This document shows positions 1 through 5,517 of a stretch of 5,880 nt of DNA, piece by piece. The stretch is from Anaerolineales bacterium (GTDB lineage Bacteria; Chloroflexota; Anaerolineae; Anaerolineales; DRMV01), in the NCBI GenBank assembly GCA_015491595.1, contig WFVP01000055.1:1-5880 (forward strand). Reading direction: 5' to 3'. Both the position numbers and the translations under genes were made by a program. The notes beneath the pieces are model-generated. The model was not told where the DNA came from. It saw only the letters and a list, made by a program, of their open reading frames with translations, and made no database searches. Each line of letters opens with the position of its first letter. The stretch's first letter is position 1.

Positions 1-165
1 CAGCGTGGCTTCGAGCAAAGAGCCTCCGGGTTGCATCATGTTGCCCAGTTGCCATAAAACGCCCGCGGTGACCAGACCGCAAAGCAACAGCAAGGTCAAA
101 ATGCCGCCCAGAATCCAGGCCAGGCGGTCCTGTTTGGCGCTTTCAGATGTGGGATTTTCGCTCAT
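1..165 (-). CDS. N-terminal part of a single-pass membrane-anchored protein (runs off the left edge)
   Basis: Reading leftward from an ATG at 165-163, the frame stays open for 55 codons to the window edge, so only the N-terminus is visible. The product starts MSENPTSESAKQDRLAWILG. It has a short polar, cytoplasm-like head (residues 1-14 with K11 and R14), then a hydrophobic helix from about residue 16 to 38 rich in Ile, Leu and Val, then a Gly/Asn/Met/Pro stretch. It looks like an uncleaved signal anchor or the first helix of a membrane protein rather than a secreted protein, because no clear signal-peptidase site is seen. The start is fixed by GGGAGG 5 nt upstream. A promoter (288-316) and a leader hairpin (213-238) precede it, and a terminator separates it from the hydrolase gene, so it probably starts its own transcription unit. 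I do not recognise the family, and function cannot be assigned from 55 residues. Confidence 0.72.
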   Translation of the reverse strand, partial: MSENPTSESAKQDRLAWILGGILTLLLLCGLVTAGVLWQLGNMMQPGGSLLEATL

Positions 166-170
166 ACCAT

Positions 171-176
171 CCTCCC
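171..176 (-). promoter_or_regulatory. Shine-Dalgarno site of the membrane-anchored protein
   Basis: On the minus strand GGGAGG is followed by ATGGT and then the ATG at 165-163, a 5-nt spacing. The ATG inside ATGGT is out of frame and closes at once (ATG GTA TGA), which supports the downstream ATG as the start. Confidence 0.65.
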
Positions 177-212
177 GTCCACCTGCGACTTGCCAGGCAC
201 TTCAAGATGATA

Positions 213-238
213 GGTCCCGGTCGTTCCATACCGGGACC
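213..238 (-). other. GC-rich hairpin in the leader of the membrane-protein gene
   Basis: GGTCCCGG and CCGGGACC form a perfect 8-bp stem around a 10-nt loop. It lies between the putative promoter (288-316) and the start codon at 165, inside a predicted leader of about 115 nt. No U-tract follows it on the minus strand (the next bases are CUAUCAUC), so it is not an intrinsic terminator. It could slow ribosomes, stabilise the 5' end or bind a protein. I see no match to a riboswitch class I know. Confidence 0.45.
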
Positions 239-287
239 CTTTCTCGCGCTTCCATCGGGCAAGCCACCGTTCAAAGGGTTCTCCCCT

Positions 288-316
288 TAAATACCCCCCT
301 TGGCGAAGAAGGTCAA
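288..316 (-). promoter_or_regulatory. Sigma-70-type promoter for the membrane-protein gene
   Basis: On the minus strand a -35-like TTGACC (316-311) is separated by exactly 17 bp from a -10-like TATTTA (293-288). Five of six -35 bases and four of six -10 bases match the TTGACA/TATAAT consensus. It lies downstream of the terminator at 416-462 and upstream of the ATG at 165, where a promoter for that gene is expected. The predicted transcription start is near 281. Confidence 0.5.
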
Positions 317-367
317 GGAGGAGGGAAACTGAGGTCTGGACAAGAGTTTGGACAGCCGCTGCAAGCA

Positions 368-413
368 GGTATACCTCTTGAGGGCATAGGCCTGATTGGA
401 CACGGGACCGCTG
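368..413 (-). repeat. Copy B of a two-copy intergenic repeat (46 bp)
   Basis: On the minus strand this begins CAGCGGTCCCGTG and ends TATACC. It aligns with 4284-4323 over its whole length with a single 6-nt gap: the first 13 bases are identical, then the shared blocks CC, AGG, CTA, GC, GAG and TATACC appear in order, and most differences are transitions. It starts just after the U-tract of the terminator at 416-462. The outer end lies 107 bp upstream of the TATTTA box. It could be a regulator-binding site, a remnant of a dispersed intergenic repeat, or a decayed duplicated sequence. Confidence 0.5.
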
Positions 414-415
414 AT

Positions 416-462
416 AAAAAAGAGATAAGTGCGCAGCGGAGAAGCCGCTGCGCACATTATCT
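416..462 (-). terminator. Strong rho-independent terminator of the cysteine hydrolase gene
   Basis: On the minus strand AGATAA, one bulged base and an 11-bp GC-rich arm (GTGCGCAGCGG) fold over a CTTCT loop onto a perfect complement followed by TTATCT. This gives a 17-bp stem with a single bulge. After one C comes a run of six T (421-416). It begins 80 nt past the hydrolase stop codon and ends that transcription unit. No U-tract follows the hairpin on the plus strand, so it acts leftward only. Confidence 0.9.
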
Positions 463-542
463 ACTTCTGGGCTGCTGCTCACAAGACCTCGTTTCGGTGC
501 GGCGATAAAAGTCGCGTCAGGGGAGTGAGGGTTTCCAGCGGC

Positions 543-1595
543 TTATCGTGCCGAAGGTTGGGTGGCCTCAGGAAGGGGGAACTCCGGCCAGGTTTCCATG
601 GGCTGGTCGGAGCGCACTCGATGCATGCCGGCCTCTTCGAAGGTGGCGTAGATGCGGTTGGCCGTGTCGGTGAAGTCCACCACTCCAGGGACCACCACGG
701 GTGAGGTGGTGTCTTCCAGCAAGTAAATCTTACGCAGTAGGGCCGCCTCGCCCCGTTCCTGTAGCAGGGCCATGAGGTCGCCCACGGTCCAGGCCACGCA
801 GTGGCTTTTCGCCTGTCCGGTGATGATGACCGCGTCGTATTCCCGCACGATGTCCAGCAGGCGGGGGTTCAGGTCCACCAGCAGGTTGCCGTTGTGGTCG
901 TGGGTGACCTCTGGTCGCAGCGCGGAATAGTGTTCGGTGAGGGGATGGTTCCCTTTGATGATGAACTCGGGCTGGGCGTAACGGGCAATGCTGTGGAAGA
1001 AGATGGCCTCCTCCACCGCGGGCACCAGGGCGTGACCGATGCCACCCAGCATGGCGTGGAAGGGCCACACGGTGAGCTGGTATTTGCCCTTCTCTTCCAG
1101 GGTGCGCACGTAGTGCTCCAGATAGGCCTGGCCTTCCTCGGGGGTCAGGCCCAGCACGGCCGCGACCGCGGGGTTGAAGTGCCATTTACCCTGGCGGACG
1201 TCCTCCGCGCTCACCATGGTGTAGGGCGCGGGATGGCGTCCCTGTTCATCTACCAGAAAGGGGGCATGGAAGACCTGGATGGGGTAGTGAGTGTCCATGG
1301 TGGCGACGATGTGGGTGATGCGGTCCAGGTTCTGATAGATGAAACGGCAGAGCCGCACGTTGTCCTCTACCGCGCCGCGGCCGGAACGGCCGGCGACAAA
1401 GAGCTCGAAATCGGGCAGGCAGAAGGTGTTCTGCACATCCACCAGCACCAGAGCCACCCGTACAGGGTCCTCGGCGGCCGGACGCAGACCGTGCTTTTGC
1501 GCCCAGGCACGCGCGTCCTGCGCGCGTGCCTCGTAATCCACCTTCCAAACCTGTCCCACCCGGTCCGGGTCAAAATGCGGGGGAACTGGAAGCAT
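543..1595 (-). CDS. Long cysteine hydrolase, isochorismatase/nicotinamidase superfamily
   Basis: A 350-residue soluble protein whose core has the superfamily's catalytic residues in order: Asp53 in LVDVQNTF, Lys214 in IIKGNH and the nucleophile Cys266 in [11 protein letters not shown]. Asp101, His103 and His110 ([11 protein letters not shown]) plus His180 (VWPFHA) match the nicotinamidase metal-binding pattern D-x-H and WPxH, although the Cys usual after that His is Ala. An amide or related C-N bond is the likely target, nicotinamide or a similar small amide being the simplest guess. The substrate is not established. The family is usually 180-230 residues. Here there are about 45 extra N-terminal residues, an insertion of about 65 residues between the metal motifs, and a C-terminal extension of about 60. 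The ATG at 1595 is chosen over an upstream in-frame ATG at 1637 because AGGAGGT sits 5 nt before it and a TACAAT box lies between the two. It follows rlmD by 122 nt and ends before a strong terminator. Confidence 0.88.
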   Translation of the reverse strand: MLPVPPHFDPDRVGQVWKVDYEARAQDARAWAQKHGLRPAAEDPVRVALVLVDVQNTFCLPDFELFVAGRSGRGAVEDNVRLCRFIYQNLDRITHIVATMDTHYPIQVFHAPFLVDEQGRHPAPYTMVSAEDVRQGKWHFNPAVAAVLGLTPEEGQAYLEHYVRTLEEKGKYQLTVWPFHAMLGGIGHALVPAVEEAIFFHSIARYAQPEFIIKGNHPLTEHYSALRPEVTHDHNGNLLVDLNPRLLDIVREYDAVIITGQAKSHCVAWTVGDLMALLQERGEAALLRKIYLLEDTTSPVVVPGVVDFTDTANRIYATFEEAGMHRVRSDQPMETWPEFPLPEATQPSAR

Positions 1596-1600
1596 AGGCC

Positions 1601-1607
1601 ACCTCCT
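1601..1607 (-). promoter_or_regulatory. Shine-Dalgarno site that sets the cysteine hydrolase start
   Basis: AGGAGGT on the minus strand lies 5 nt before the ATG at 1595-1593. The longer in-frame start at 1637 has no comparable site and falls on the putative -10 box, so the shorter 350-residue product is preferred. Confidence 0.75.
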
Positions 1608-1631
1608 GAAAAGGGATGGACCGTCGGACAT

Positions 1632-1647
1632 CTTCATTGTAGCGGAA
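1632..1647 (-). promoter_or_regulatory. Putative promoter core (TACAAT) for the cysteine hydrolase gene
   Basis: On the minus strand the 16 bases TTCCGCTACAATGAAG hold a -10-like TACAAT (1641-1636), about 40 nt before the start codon. The same 16 bases with one change (TATAAT for TACAAT) lie upstream of rpsU at 5776-5791. At a 17-bp spacing the -35 position reads TCTCCG, which is poor, so the call rests on the -10 box, its position and the shared flanks. Read-through from rlmD may also transcribe the gene, because no leftward terminator is seen in the gap. Confidence 0.45.
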
Positions 1648-1717
1648 ACGTTCGCGGACGGAGAGGGAGCCCCGGACGGTATACAGGGCTTTTTTTCCTC
1701 TTACGGGGAAATTGGAG

Positions 1718-3025
1718 TTAGTCCACCCGTTGCCAGAAGCTCACCGTTTCGATGTGGTAGGTCTGGGGGAACATGTCGAAAGGGGTGATGCGCAGGAGGC
1801 GGTAACCGGATTTGTGCAATTGATGGGCATCTCGGGCCAGGGTGGCGGGATGGCAGGAGACGTAGACGATATGACGCGGTTGCAAAGCCACCAGGCCCTC
1901 CAGGGCCTCGCGGGAGAGACCGGTGCGGGGTGGGTCCAGCAGGGCCACATCGATGTGCTCGCCCCGTTCGCGCAGATACGGGAGGACCTGTTCCACCGTG
2001 GCCTCGTACAGCTCCACATTGTTGAAGTCGTCCAGATTGACTTCGAAGTCCTGACAGGCTGCGGGCGAAGCCTCCACCGCGATGACCCGTTTCACCCGGG
2101 GGGCCAGGAAGGCGGTGAAGAGGCCCACGCCCGCGTACAACTCCAGGAGGACATCGTTAGGGTAGAGGGGGATGTTCTCCAGGATATGGTCGATGATGAG
2201 AGAGGCCACCGCGAGGTTGGTCTGGAAAAAAGCCCCGGCCGAGACCCGGAACAGACGGCCTTTGACCTCCTGCACCAGATAGGAGCGGCCGGAGAGCACA
2301 TATACTTGTTCGGGTTCGGGGCCCAGGTAGACCATGGAGGCGTCGGTTTCCAGGGTGACCTGGGTCGGAGGTTTGGACCGGGCGCCTTCCAGGGCGATGA
2401 GCACTTCCCCGTCCGCGCCGCTGCGCACGTGCACCCGTTCCAACCCGGGAATGTCATCCTCCAGATGGATTTGGGGCCACACCTGGGTGATGACCTCGTC
2501 GGGGAGGTGGCACTCGTCAATGGCCACGGTTTCGTCGCTGGACCGCCTTTGGAATCCCAGGCGTCCTTCCGGGGTCAGGTGAAACTGGACATGATTGCGG
2601 TAATGCCAGGGTCGGGGTGAGGGGACGGTGGGGTAAACCCGCACTCCATAAAGCTTGCCGATGCGTTCCAGCTGGTCCCGCACAATGGCCGTCTTGGCCG
2701 CGAGCTGTGCGGCGTAATGGACGTGCTGGTAATGACACCCCCCGCACACTCCGTAGTGTTTGCAACGGGGCGGTACCCGGTCCGGTGAGGGTTCGATGAT
2801 GCTGACCACTTCTCCCCGGGCGTAGTGGCTTTTCACTTCCGTCAGGCGGATGCGCACCCGTTCCCCCGGCAGGGTATAAGGCACGAACACCGCGCGGCCA
2901 TCGGGCAGGCGACCCATGGCGTCGCCCCCGTAAGCCCAGGTACTGAGGGTGACTTCGTATTCTTCCCCCACCTGGGGTTTCTTGAGAGGGTCTTCAAAGC
3001 GGGGGTCGGTGACCTGTCGGGGCAT
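1718..3025 (-). CDS. rlmD: RNA (uracil-C5)-methyltransferase, RlmD/RumA family, with [4Fe-4S] motif
   Basis: A 435-residue SAM-dependent enzyme that methylates C5 of a uridine in RNA, most likely 23S rRNA. Residues 18-77 fit a TRAM RNA-binding domain. Cys88, Cys94 and Cys97 (RCKHYGVCGGCHYQH), with Cys172 as a plausible fourth ligand, match the family's iron-sulfur site. FFQTN (266-270) and ELYAGVG (295-301) mark the SAM fold, with Glu where Asp is more usual. DPPRTGL (364-370), the nucleophile Cys391 in YVSCHPATLARD and the base Glu426 in YHIETV complete the active site. No catalytic residue is missing and the length is normal. The ATG at 3025 is chosen because AGGAGGT lies 4 nt upstream; a longer frame would run into the preceding gene. 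It lies 52 nt after the aminotransferase, probably in the same transcript. Sequence alone cannot separate RlmD, RlmC or dual-site RlmCD specificity, so the symbol marks the family only. Confidence 0.9.
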   Translation of the reverse strand: MPRQVTDPRFEDPLKKPQVGEEYEVTLSTWAYGGDAMGRLPDGRAVFVPYTLPGERVRIRLTEVKSHYARGEVVSIIEPSPDRVPPRCKHYGVCGGCHYQHVHYAAQLAAKTAIVRDQLERIGKLYGVRVYPTVPSPRPWHYRNHVQFHLTPEGRLGFQRRSSDETVAIDECHLPDEVITQVWPQIHLEDDIPGLERVHVRSGADGEVLIALEGARSKPPTQVTLETDASMVYLGPEPEQVYVLSGRSYLVQEVKGRLFRVSAGAFFQTNLAVASLIIDHILENIPLYPNDVLLELYAGVGLFTAFLAPRVKRVIAVEASPAACQDFEVNLDDFNNVELYEATVEQVLPYLRERGEHIDVALLDPPRTGLSREALEGLVALQPRHIVYVSCHPATLARDAHQLHKSGYRLLRITPFDMFPQTYHIETVSFWQRVD

Positions 3026-3029
3026 GGCG

Positions 3030-3036
3030 ACCTCCT
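3030..3036 (-). promoter_or_regulatory. Shine-Dalgarno site that sets the RNA methyltransferase start
   Basis: AGGAGGT on the minus strand lies 4 nt before the ATG at 3025-3023. Another in-frame ATG (3040-3038) sits immediately upstream of this site and would be too close to use it, so 3025 is the start. Confidence 0.75.
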
Positions 3037-3077
3037 GCATACAACCGATGGCCGTCGGTGTTTTTGCGGTCCGACTT

Positions 3078-4154
3078 CTAACCCGCCTGCCGCTGGGCGA
3101 AGGCTTCCAGGGCCTCAAACAGCGCTTCCAGATGCTGGGGTTGGGTTTCACCCATATGGGCGATGCGGAAGGTTTTGTTCTTGAGAGGCCCATAGCCGTT
3201 GGCGATGCGCATGCCCCGTTCCAGAAGGAACGCGTTGAGGGCCGGGATGTCCCATGCTCGCGTGTTCACGATGGTGGTCACCGTACGGGAACGATAACCT
3301 TCTTCCGCGAACAGTTCGAACCCGTGCTCCCGGGCCCACGTCTGGACCATCTGGGCCATGTGGGCATGACGGGCCCATCGGTTCTCCAGGCCCTCGGTGA
3401 AAATGCGGTCCAGTTGTACGTCCAGGGCATAAATCAGGGAGATGGCCGCTGTGGCCGGTGTGGAGTCCTTCAAGCGGTGCTTTTCCAGGCGAACGAAGTC
3501 CAGATACCAGCCCCGGTGGGGTACTTCCTTGGCCCGTTCCAGTGCCCGGTCCGTAACCGCGGCCAGGGCCAGTCCGGGAGGCAGGGCCAAACATTTCTGG
3601 GACGAGGTGAAGACCACGTCCAGTCCCCAGGCGTCCATTTCCAGGGGCGTACCGCCCAGGCCCGACACGGAATCCACGCAGATGAAGATGTCCGGTTGAA
3701 CTTCCCGGGCCGCGGCCGCGATGTCCTTCAGCGGATTTTCCACGCCGGTGGAGGTTTCGTTGTGGACCACGGCCAGGACATCGTAGCGGTTTCGGCGCAA
3801 CATGTCGGCCACCTGTTCCGGCCGGGCGGCCTTCCCCCACGGAATCTCCAGGACATCCGTGTCCTTGCCGTTGGTGCGGGCGACTTCGGCCCAGCGTTTC
3901 CCAAAGGCACCGTTGACCACCACCAGAATCTTTCCGGTGACCAGGTTGCGCACACAGGCTTCCTGGAAGGCTGTGCCCGTGGCCGCGAGGAGAAAGACCC
4001 GGTGTTGCGTGCGGAACAGCCGCCGGGCCCGTTGTTCGCAGGAGTGGAACAGGGCCTCGAATTCCGGGCTGCGGTGAGGCAGCATGGGCTTGGCCTGGGC
4101 CTGGGCGACTTCCGGAACCACATCAACAGGTCCGGGGACGAACATGGGGGCCAT
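3078..4154 (-). CDS. Class V PLP-dependent aminotransferase (alanine/serine-glyoxylate type)
   Basis: A 358-residue cytoplasmic enzyme expected to move an amino group between an amino acid and a 2-oxo acid such as glyoxylate or pyruvate. Family signatures in order: FVPGPV (5-10), HRSPEF (27-32), the cofactor-phosphate region AATGTAFQEA (57-66), NGAFGKRW (81-88), HNETSTG (131-137), Asp161 in CVDSVSGLGG for the PLP ring nitrogen, Lys187 in TSSQKCLALPPGL for the Schiff base, TPATAAISL (232-240), and Arg330 in FRIAHMGE for the substrate carboxylate. Length and motifs are intact. The ATG at 4154 has AAGGAGGA 6 nt upstream; a longer in-frame start at 4190 lacks such a site. It leads a probable two-gene transcript with the rlmD-like methyltransferase. 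The substrate pair is not resolved: alanine-glyoxylate, serine-glyoxylate, serine-pyruvate and ureidoglycine-glyoxylate enzymes share these motifs. A role in glycine/serine metabolism is an inference. Confidence 0.9.
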   Translation of the reverse strand: MAPMFVPGPVDVVPEVAQAQAKPMLPHRSPEFEALFHSCEQRARRLFRTQHRVFLLAATGTAFQEACVRNLVTGKILVVVNGAFGKRWAEVARTNGKDTDVLEIPWGKAARPEQVADMLRRNRYDVLAVVHNETSTGVENPLKDIAAAAREVQPDIFICVDSVSGLGGTPLEMDAWGLDVVFTSSQKCLALPPGLALAAVTDRALERAKEVPHRGWYLDFVRLEKHRLKDSTPATAAISLIYALDVQLDRIFTEGLENRWARHAHMAQMVQTWAREHGFELFAEEGYRSRTVTTIVNTRAWDIPALNAFLLERGMRIANGYGPLKNKTFRIAHMGETQPQHLEALFEALEAFAQRQAG

Positions 4155-4160
4155 GGGGAT

Positions 4161-4168
4161 TCCTCCTT
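4161..4168 (-). promoter_or_regulatory. Shine-Dalgarno site that sets the aminotransferase start
   Basis: AAGGAGGA on the minus strand lies 6 nt before the ATG at 4154-4152. A second in-frame ATG at 4145 is too far away, and the upstream start at 4190 lies before the site. Confidence 0.75.
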
Positions 4169-4198
4169 GAACACACAGAGGCTGGGACAACCACGTCC

Positions 4199-4204
4199 AT
4201 TATA
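4199..4204 (-). promoter_or_regulatory. -10 box (TATAAT) for the aminotransferase-rlmD transcript
   Basis: A perfect TATAAT on the minus strand lies 44 nt before the aminotransferase ATG. The predicted start near 4192 gives a leader of about 38 nt that includes the Shine-Dalgarno site. The -35 is weak: at a 17-bp spacing the hexamer is CGGTTG, while the better-looking TTGGGA is only 14 bp away. This may mean the promoter needs an activator. Confidence 0.55.
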
Positions 4205-4283
4205 CAGAGAATGTTCCGTCCCAACCGTGGATGTAGCTGTCGCATACCCATATTTTGCGAGACTCAAGACTCAAGTTATTTTC

Positions 4284-4323
4284 GGTATATCTCGCGTAGT
4301 CCTAACCGGGCACGGGACCGCTG
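4284..4323 (-). repeat. Copy A of a two-copy intergenic repeat (40 bp)
   Basis: On the minus strand it begins CAGCGGTCCCGTG and ends TATACC, aligning with 368-413 with one 6-nt deletion. Its outer end lies 106 bp upstream of the TATAAT box of the aminotransferase; the same end of copy B lies 107 bp upstream of its own -10 box. It also follows a hairpin (4348-4367), as copy B follows the terminator hairpin. No protein or RNA identity is recognised. Confidence 0.5.
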
Positions 4324-4347
4324 CATCCATTTATTTCCCTTCCCTCG

Positions 4348-4367
4348 GTCCTGAGCCCGGTCAGGAC
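4348..4367 (-). other. Inverted repeat, 7-bp perfect stem with 6-nt loop
   Basis: GTCCTGA and TCAGGAC flank a GCCCGG loop, and the sequence folds equally on either strand. On the minus strand the next bases are CGAGGGAAGGG, with no U-tract, so it is not a standard terminator. It may be part of a longer structure after rsmG or a protein-binding dyad. Confidence 0.4.
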
Positions 4368-4509
4368 GGACCACGGTTTGCAGAGATGGGTTTGGCTGGC
4401 CCATCCGACATGCCCTTCGCTTGGGGGGAGAAACAGGGTCGCGCTTGATGGGTATGCATCAGGTCCTGGTGGAAGGCGTTGTTGGGTGTTGGGGTAGTCC
4501 GTTCTGAGT

Positions 4510-5229
4510 TCACACCAGAGGGCGTTTGGCCGGAATGCCGGGCTTGCGGGGAAAGCGCGCCGGGGTAGGGGCCACCTTGGCCAGCAGGACCAGCATGCGT
4601 CGGGCGGGAAGGTGCGGTACGTCCACGGGCACGATGCGTTCCAGGCGCCCTCCCAGGGTTTCGATGGCCCGCTGGGCTTCCCAGACTTCTTGGGGGGCTT
4701 TGGGTCCTTTGTAGGCCACGGCATGACCGCCTACCCGGACGAAGGGGAGGAGGTATTCGGCCAGGGTGGGCATGGGCGCGACGCCCCGGGCCAGGGCCAG
4801 GGTGTACTGTTCCCGATGCTCCGGAAGCCGGGCCACCCGTTCGGCCCGTTCCACCACCAGGCGTACATCCGACAGGTCCAGGGTGGACAGCGCCTGCTCC
4901 AGGAAACGGGCGATTTTCGCGGAAGACTCCACCAGGGTGAGTTGGAGGGAAGGAAAGGCCAATTTCAAGGGCAGTCCGGGAAAGCCCGCGCCAGTGCCCA
5001 CATCGACCAGCGAAAGGCCTTCCAGCGGGCCCAGGGCTTCGACCACACTGAGGGAGTCCAGAAAATGATAAACCACCACACGCTCGGGCGTGCGGTGGGC
5101 CGTCAGGTTCATCCGTTCGTTCCATTGCAGGAGGAGGTCCAGGAAGGTGAAAAACTGGGCTTCCTGTTTGGGGGTTAAAGACAGCCCCAGCCAGTCCCGC
5201 ACCAGGTCGCGGAATTGGGCCGGATGCAT
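4510..5229 (-). CDS. rsmG: 16S rRNA (guanine-N7)-methyltransferase RsmG (GidB)
   Basis: A 239-residue SAM-dependent enzyme that makes m7G in the 530 loop of 16S rRNA (G527 in E. coli numbering). Its loss is known to give low-level streptomycin resistance in other bacteria. Recognisable family motifs: WNERMNLTA (36-44), HFLDSL (55-60), the SAM loop DVGTGAGFPGLPLKL (76-90), ARGVA (147-151), YKGPK (173-177) and the C-terminal FPRKPGIPAKRPL (226-238). The length is typical and no key motif is broken. The ATG at 5229 begins 6 nt past the infA stop codon and has no Shine-Dalgarno sequence (the bases before it read TAGCCCGGT). Translation therefore probably depends on ribosomes finishing infA. rsmG is often found near parA/parB and mnmG; here it is with rpsU and infA, so it sits among genes for the small ribosomal subunit. 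Confidence 0.94.
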   Translation of the reverse strand: MHPAQFRDLVRDWLGLSLTPKQEAQFFTFLDLLLQWNERMNLTAHRTPERVVVYHFLDSLSVVEALGPLEGLSLVDVGTGAGFPGLPLKLAFPSLQLTLVESSAKIARFLEQALSTLDLSDVRLVVERAERVARLPEHREQYTLALARGVAPMPTLAEYLLPFVRVGGHAVAYKGPKAPQEVWEAQRAIETLGGRLERIVPVDVPHLPARRMLVLLAKVAPTPARFPRKPGIPAKRPLV

Positions 5230-5235
5230 ACCGGG

Positions 5236-5469
5236 CTACTGGGCAATTTGTTTCTTGTACCGATAAACGATACGTCCCCGCGTAAGGTCATACGGGGACA
5301 TTTCCACCCGCACCCGGTCTCCCAGGAGGATGCGGATGTAGTGCTTCCGCATCCGGCCCGAGAGGTAGGCCAGGATTTCCTGCCCGTTGTCCAAACGGAC
5401 CTTGAACTGGGTGTCGGGCAGGGCTTCGACAACGACGCCCTCCACCTCAATCTTGCCTTCCTTTGCCAT
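5236..5469 (-). CDS. infA: Translation initiation factor IF-1
   Basis: A 77-residue single OB-fold protein that binds the A site of the 30S subunit during initiation. The N-terminal [20 protein letters not shown], the central [20 protein letters not shown], and the following [20 protein letters not shown] and [10 protein letters not shown] are characteristic of IF-1 along its whole length. It is a few residues longer than the common 72, because of a short C-terminal KKQIAQ tail. The ATG at 5469 has GGAGGAGGT 5 nt upstream. It lies 48 nt after rpsU and 6 nt before rsmG, so the three are probably cotranscribed. infA is more often beside rpmJ in the spectinomycin/alpha ribosomal-protein operons; its place beside rpsU and rsmG is less usual. 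Confidence 0.97.
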   Translation of the reverse strand: MAKEGKIEVEGVVVEALPDTQFKVRLDNGQEILAYLSGRMRKHYIRILLGDRVRVEMSPYDLTRGRIVYRYKKQIAQ

Positions 5470-5517
5470 ACGCGACCTCCTCCTTCCAGCTCATCCCCGG
5501 GCGGCAGGGTGAGACGT

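Larger units (their letters stand above)
166..415. other. Intergenic control region between hydrolase terminator and membrane-protein gene
   Basis: This 250-bp stretch holds no gene I can support. From right to left it contains a 46-bp element (368-413) resembling one at 4284-4323, the promoter at 288-316, the leader hairpin at 213-238 and the Shine-Dalgarno site at 171-176. One minus-strand frame is open through it and ends in TGA at 164-162, overlapping the next start as ATGA. That frame has no ATG, GTG or TTG start between the terminator and its stop, so I do not call it a gene. Confidence 0.6.
4155..4509. other. Gene-free stretch between rsmG and the aminotransferase
   Basis: This 355-bp stretch has no coding frame I trust. 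A frame of about 32 codons that starts at an ATG near 4459 has no good Shine-Dalgarno site. It contains the TATAAT box at 4199-4204, a tandem pair of GACTCAA (4261-4274), the 40-bp repeat copy A (4284-4323), and two inverted repeats: a perfect 7-bp stem at 4348-4367 and a 6-bp stem with a 9-nt loop at 4385-4405. Neither hairpin is followed by a U-tract leftward, so I see no intrinsic terminator for rsmG. No known riboswitch class or T-box sequence is recognisable. Confidence 0.6.

Noticed and set aside
162..482. A 106-codon minus-strand open frame that ends in TGA overlapping the membrane-protein ATG (ATGA)
   Set aside because: Its only ATG and GTG starts lie at or inside the hydrolase terminator hairpin, with no Shine-Dalgarno site, and the frame runs through a good promoter and a leader hairpin. 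The 4-bp overlap is suggestive but not enough. A near-ATG-less start (CTG near 376) after AAGAGGT is possible but weak.
1668..1696. Plus-strand hairpin AGCCC/GGGCT followed by seven T, resembling a terminator
   Set aside because: The stem is only 5 bp with a 13-nt loop, it would act rightward, and no plus-strand gene precedes it. On the minus strand the T-run becomes an A-run before the stem, so it cannot end the rlmD transcript.
3044..3067. Short hairpin ACCGA/TCGGT with a T-run in the aminotransferase-rlmD gap
   Set aside because: The U-tract follows it only on the plus strand, where there is no gene, and the stem is 5-6 bp. It is not a leftward terminator between the two genes.
4303..4324. 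tRNA-like D-arm text (CCCGGTTAGGAC) within repeat copy A
   Set aside because: No anticodon arm, T-arm (GGTTCGA-type) or matching acceptor stem follows in either direction, so it is not a tRNA gene or a clear fragment of one.
2949..4448. A 499-codon plus-strand open frame opposite the aminotransferase
   Set aside because: It lies antisense to a gene with intact family motifs and shows no recognisable domain; long opposite-strand frames are common in GC-rich coding DNA. Similar reasoning rejects the plus-strand frames at 801-1721, 1712-2620 and 5215-5847.
4361..4459. A minus-strand frame of about 32 codons beginning at an ATG near 4459
   Set aside because: It has only a poor Shine-Dalgarno-like AGGACC, no recognisable features, and shares its frame with antisense-like read-out of rsmG; coding status cannot be supported.
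4457..4471. Near-palindrome CATCAGGTCCTGGTG after rsmG
   Set aside because: The arms are separated by one base and carry a mismatch, so it cannot form an RNA hairpin; as a protein site it is isolated and unsupported.
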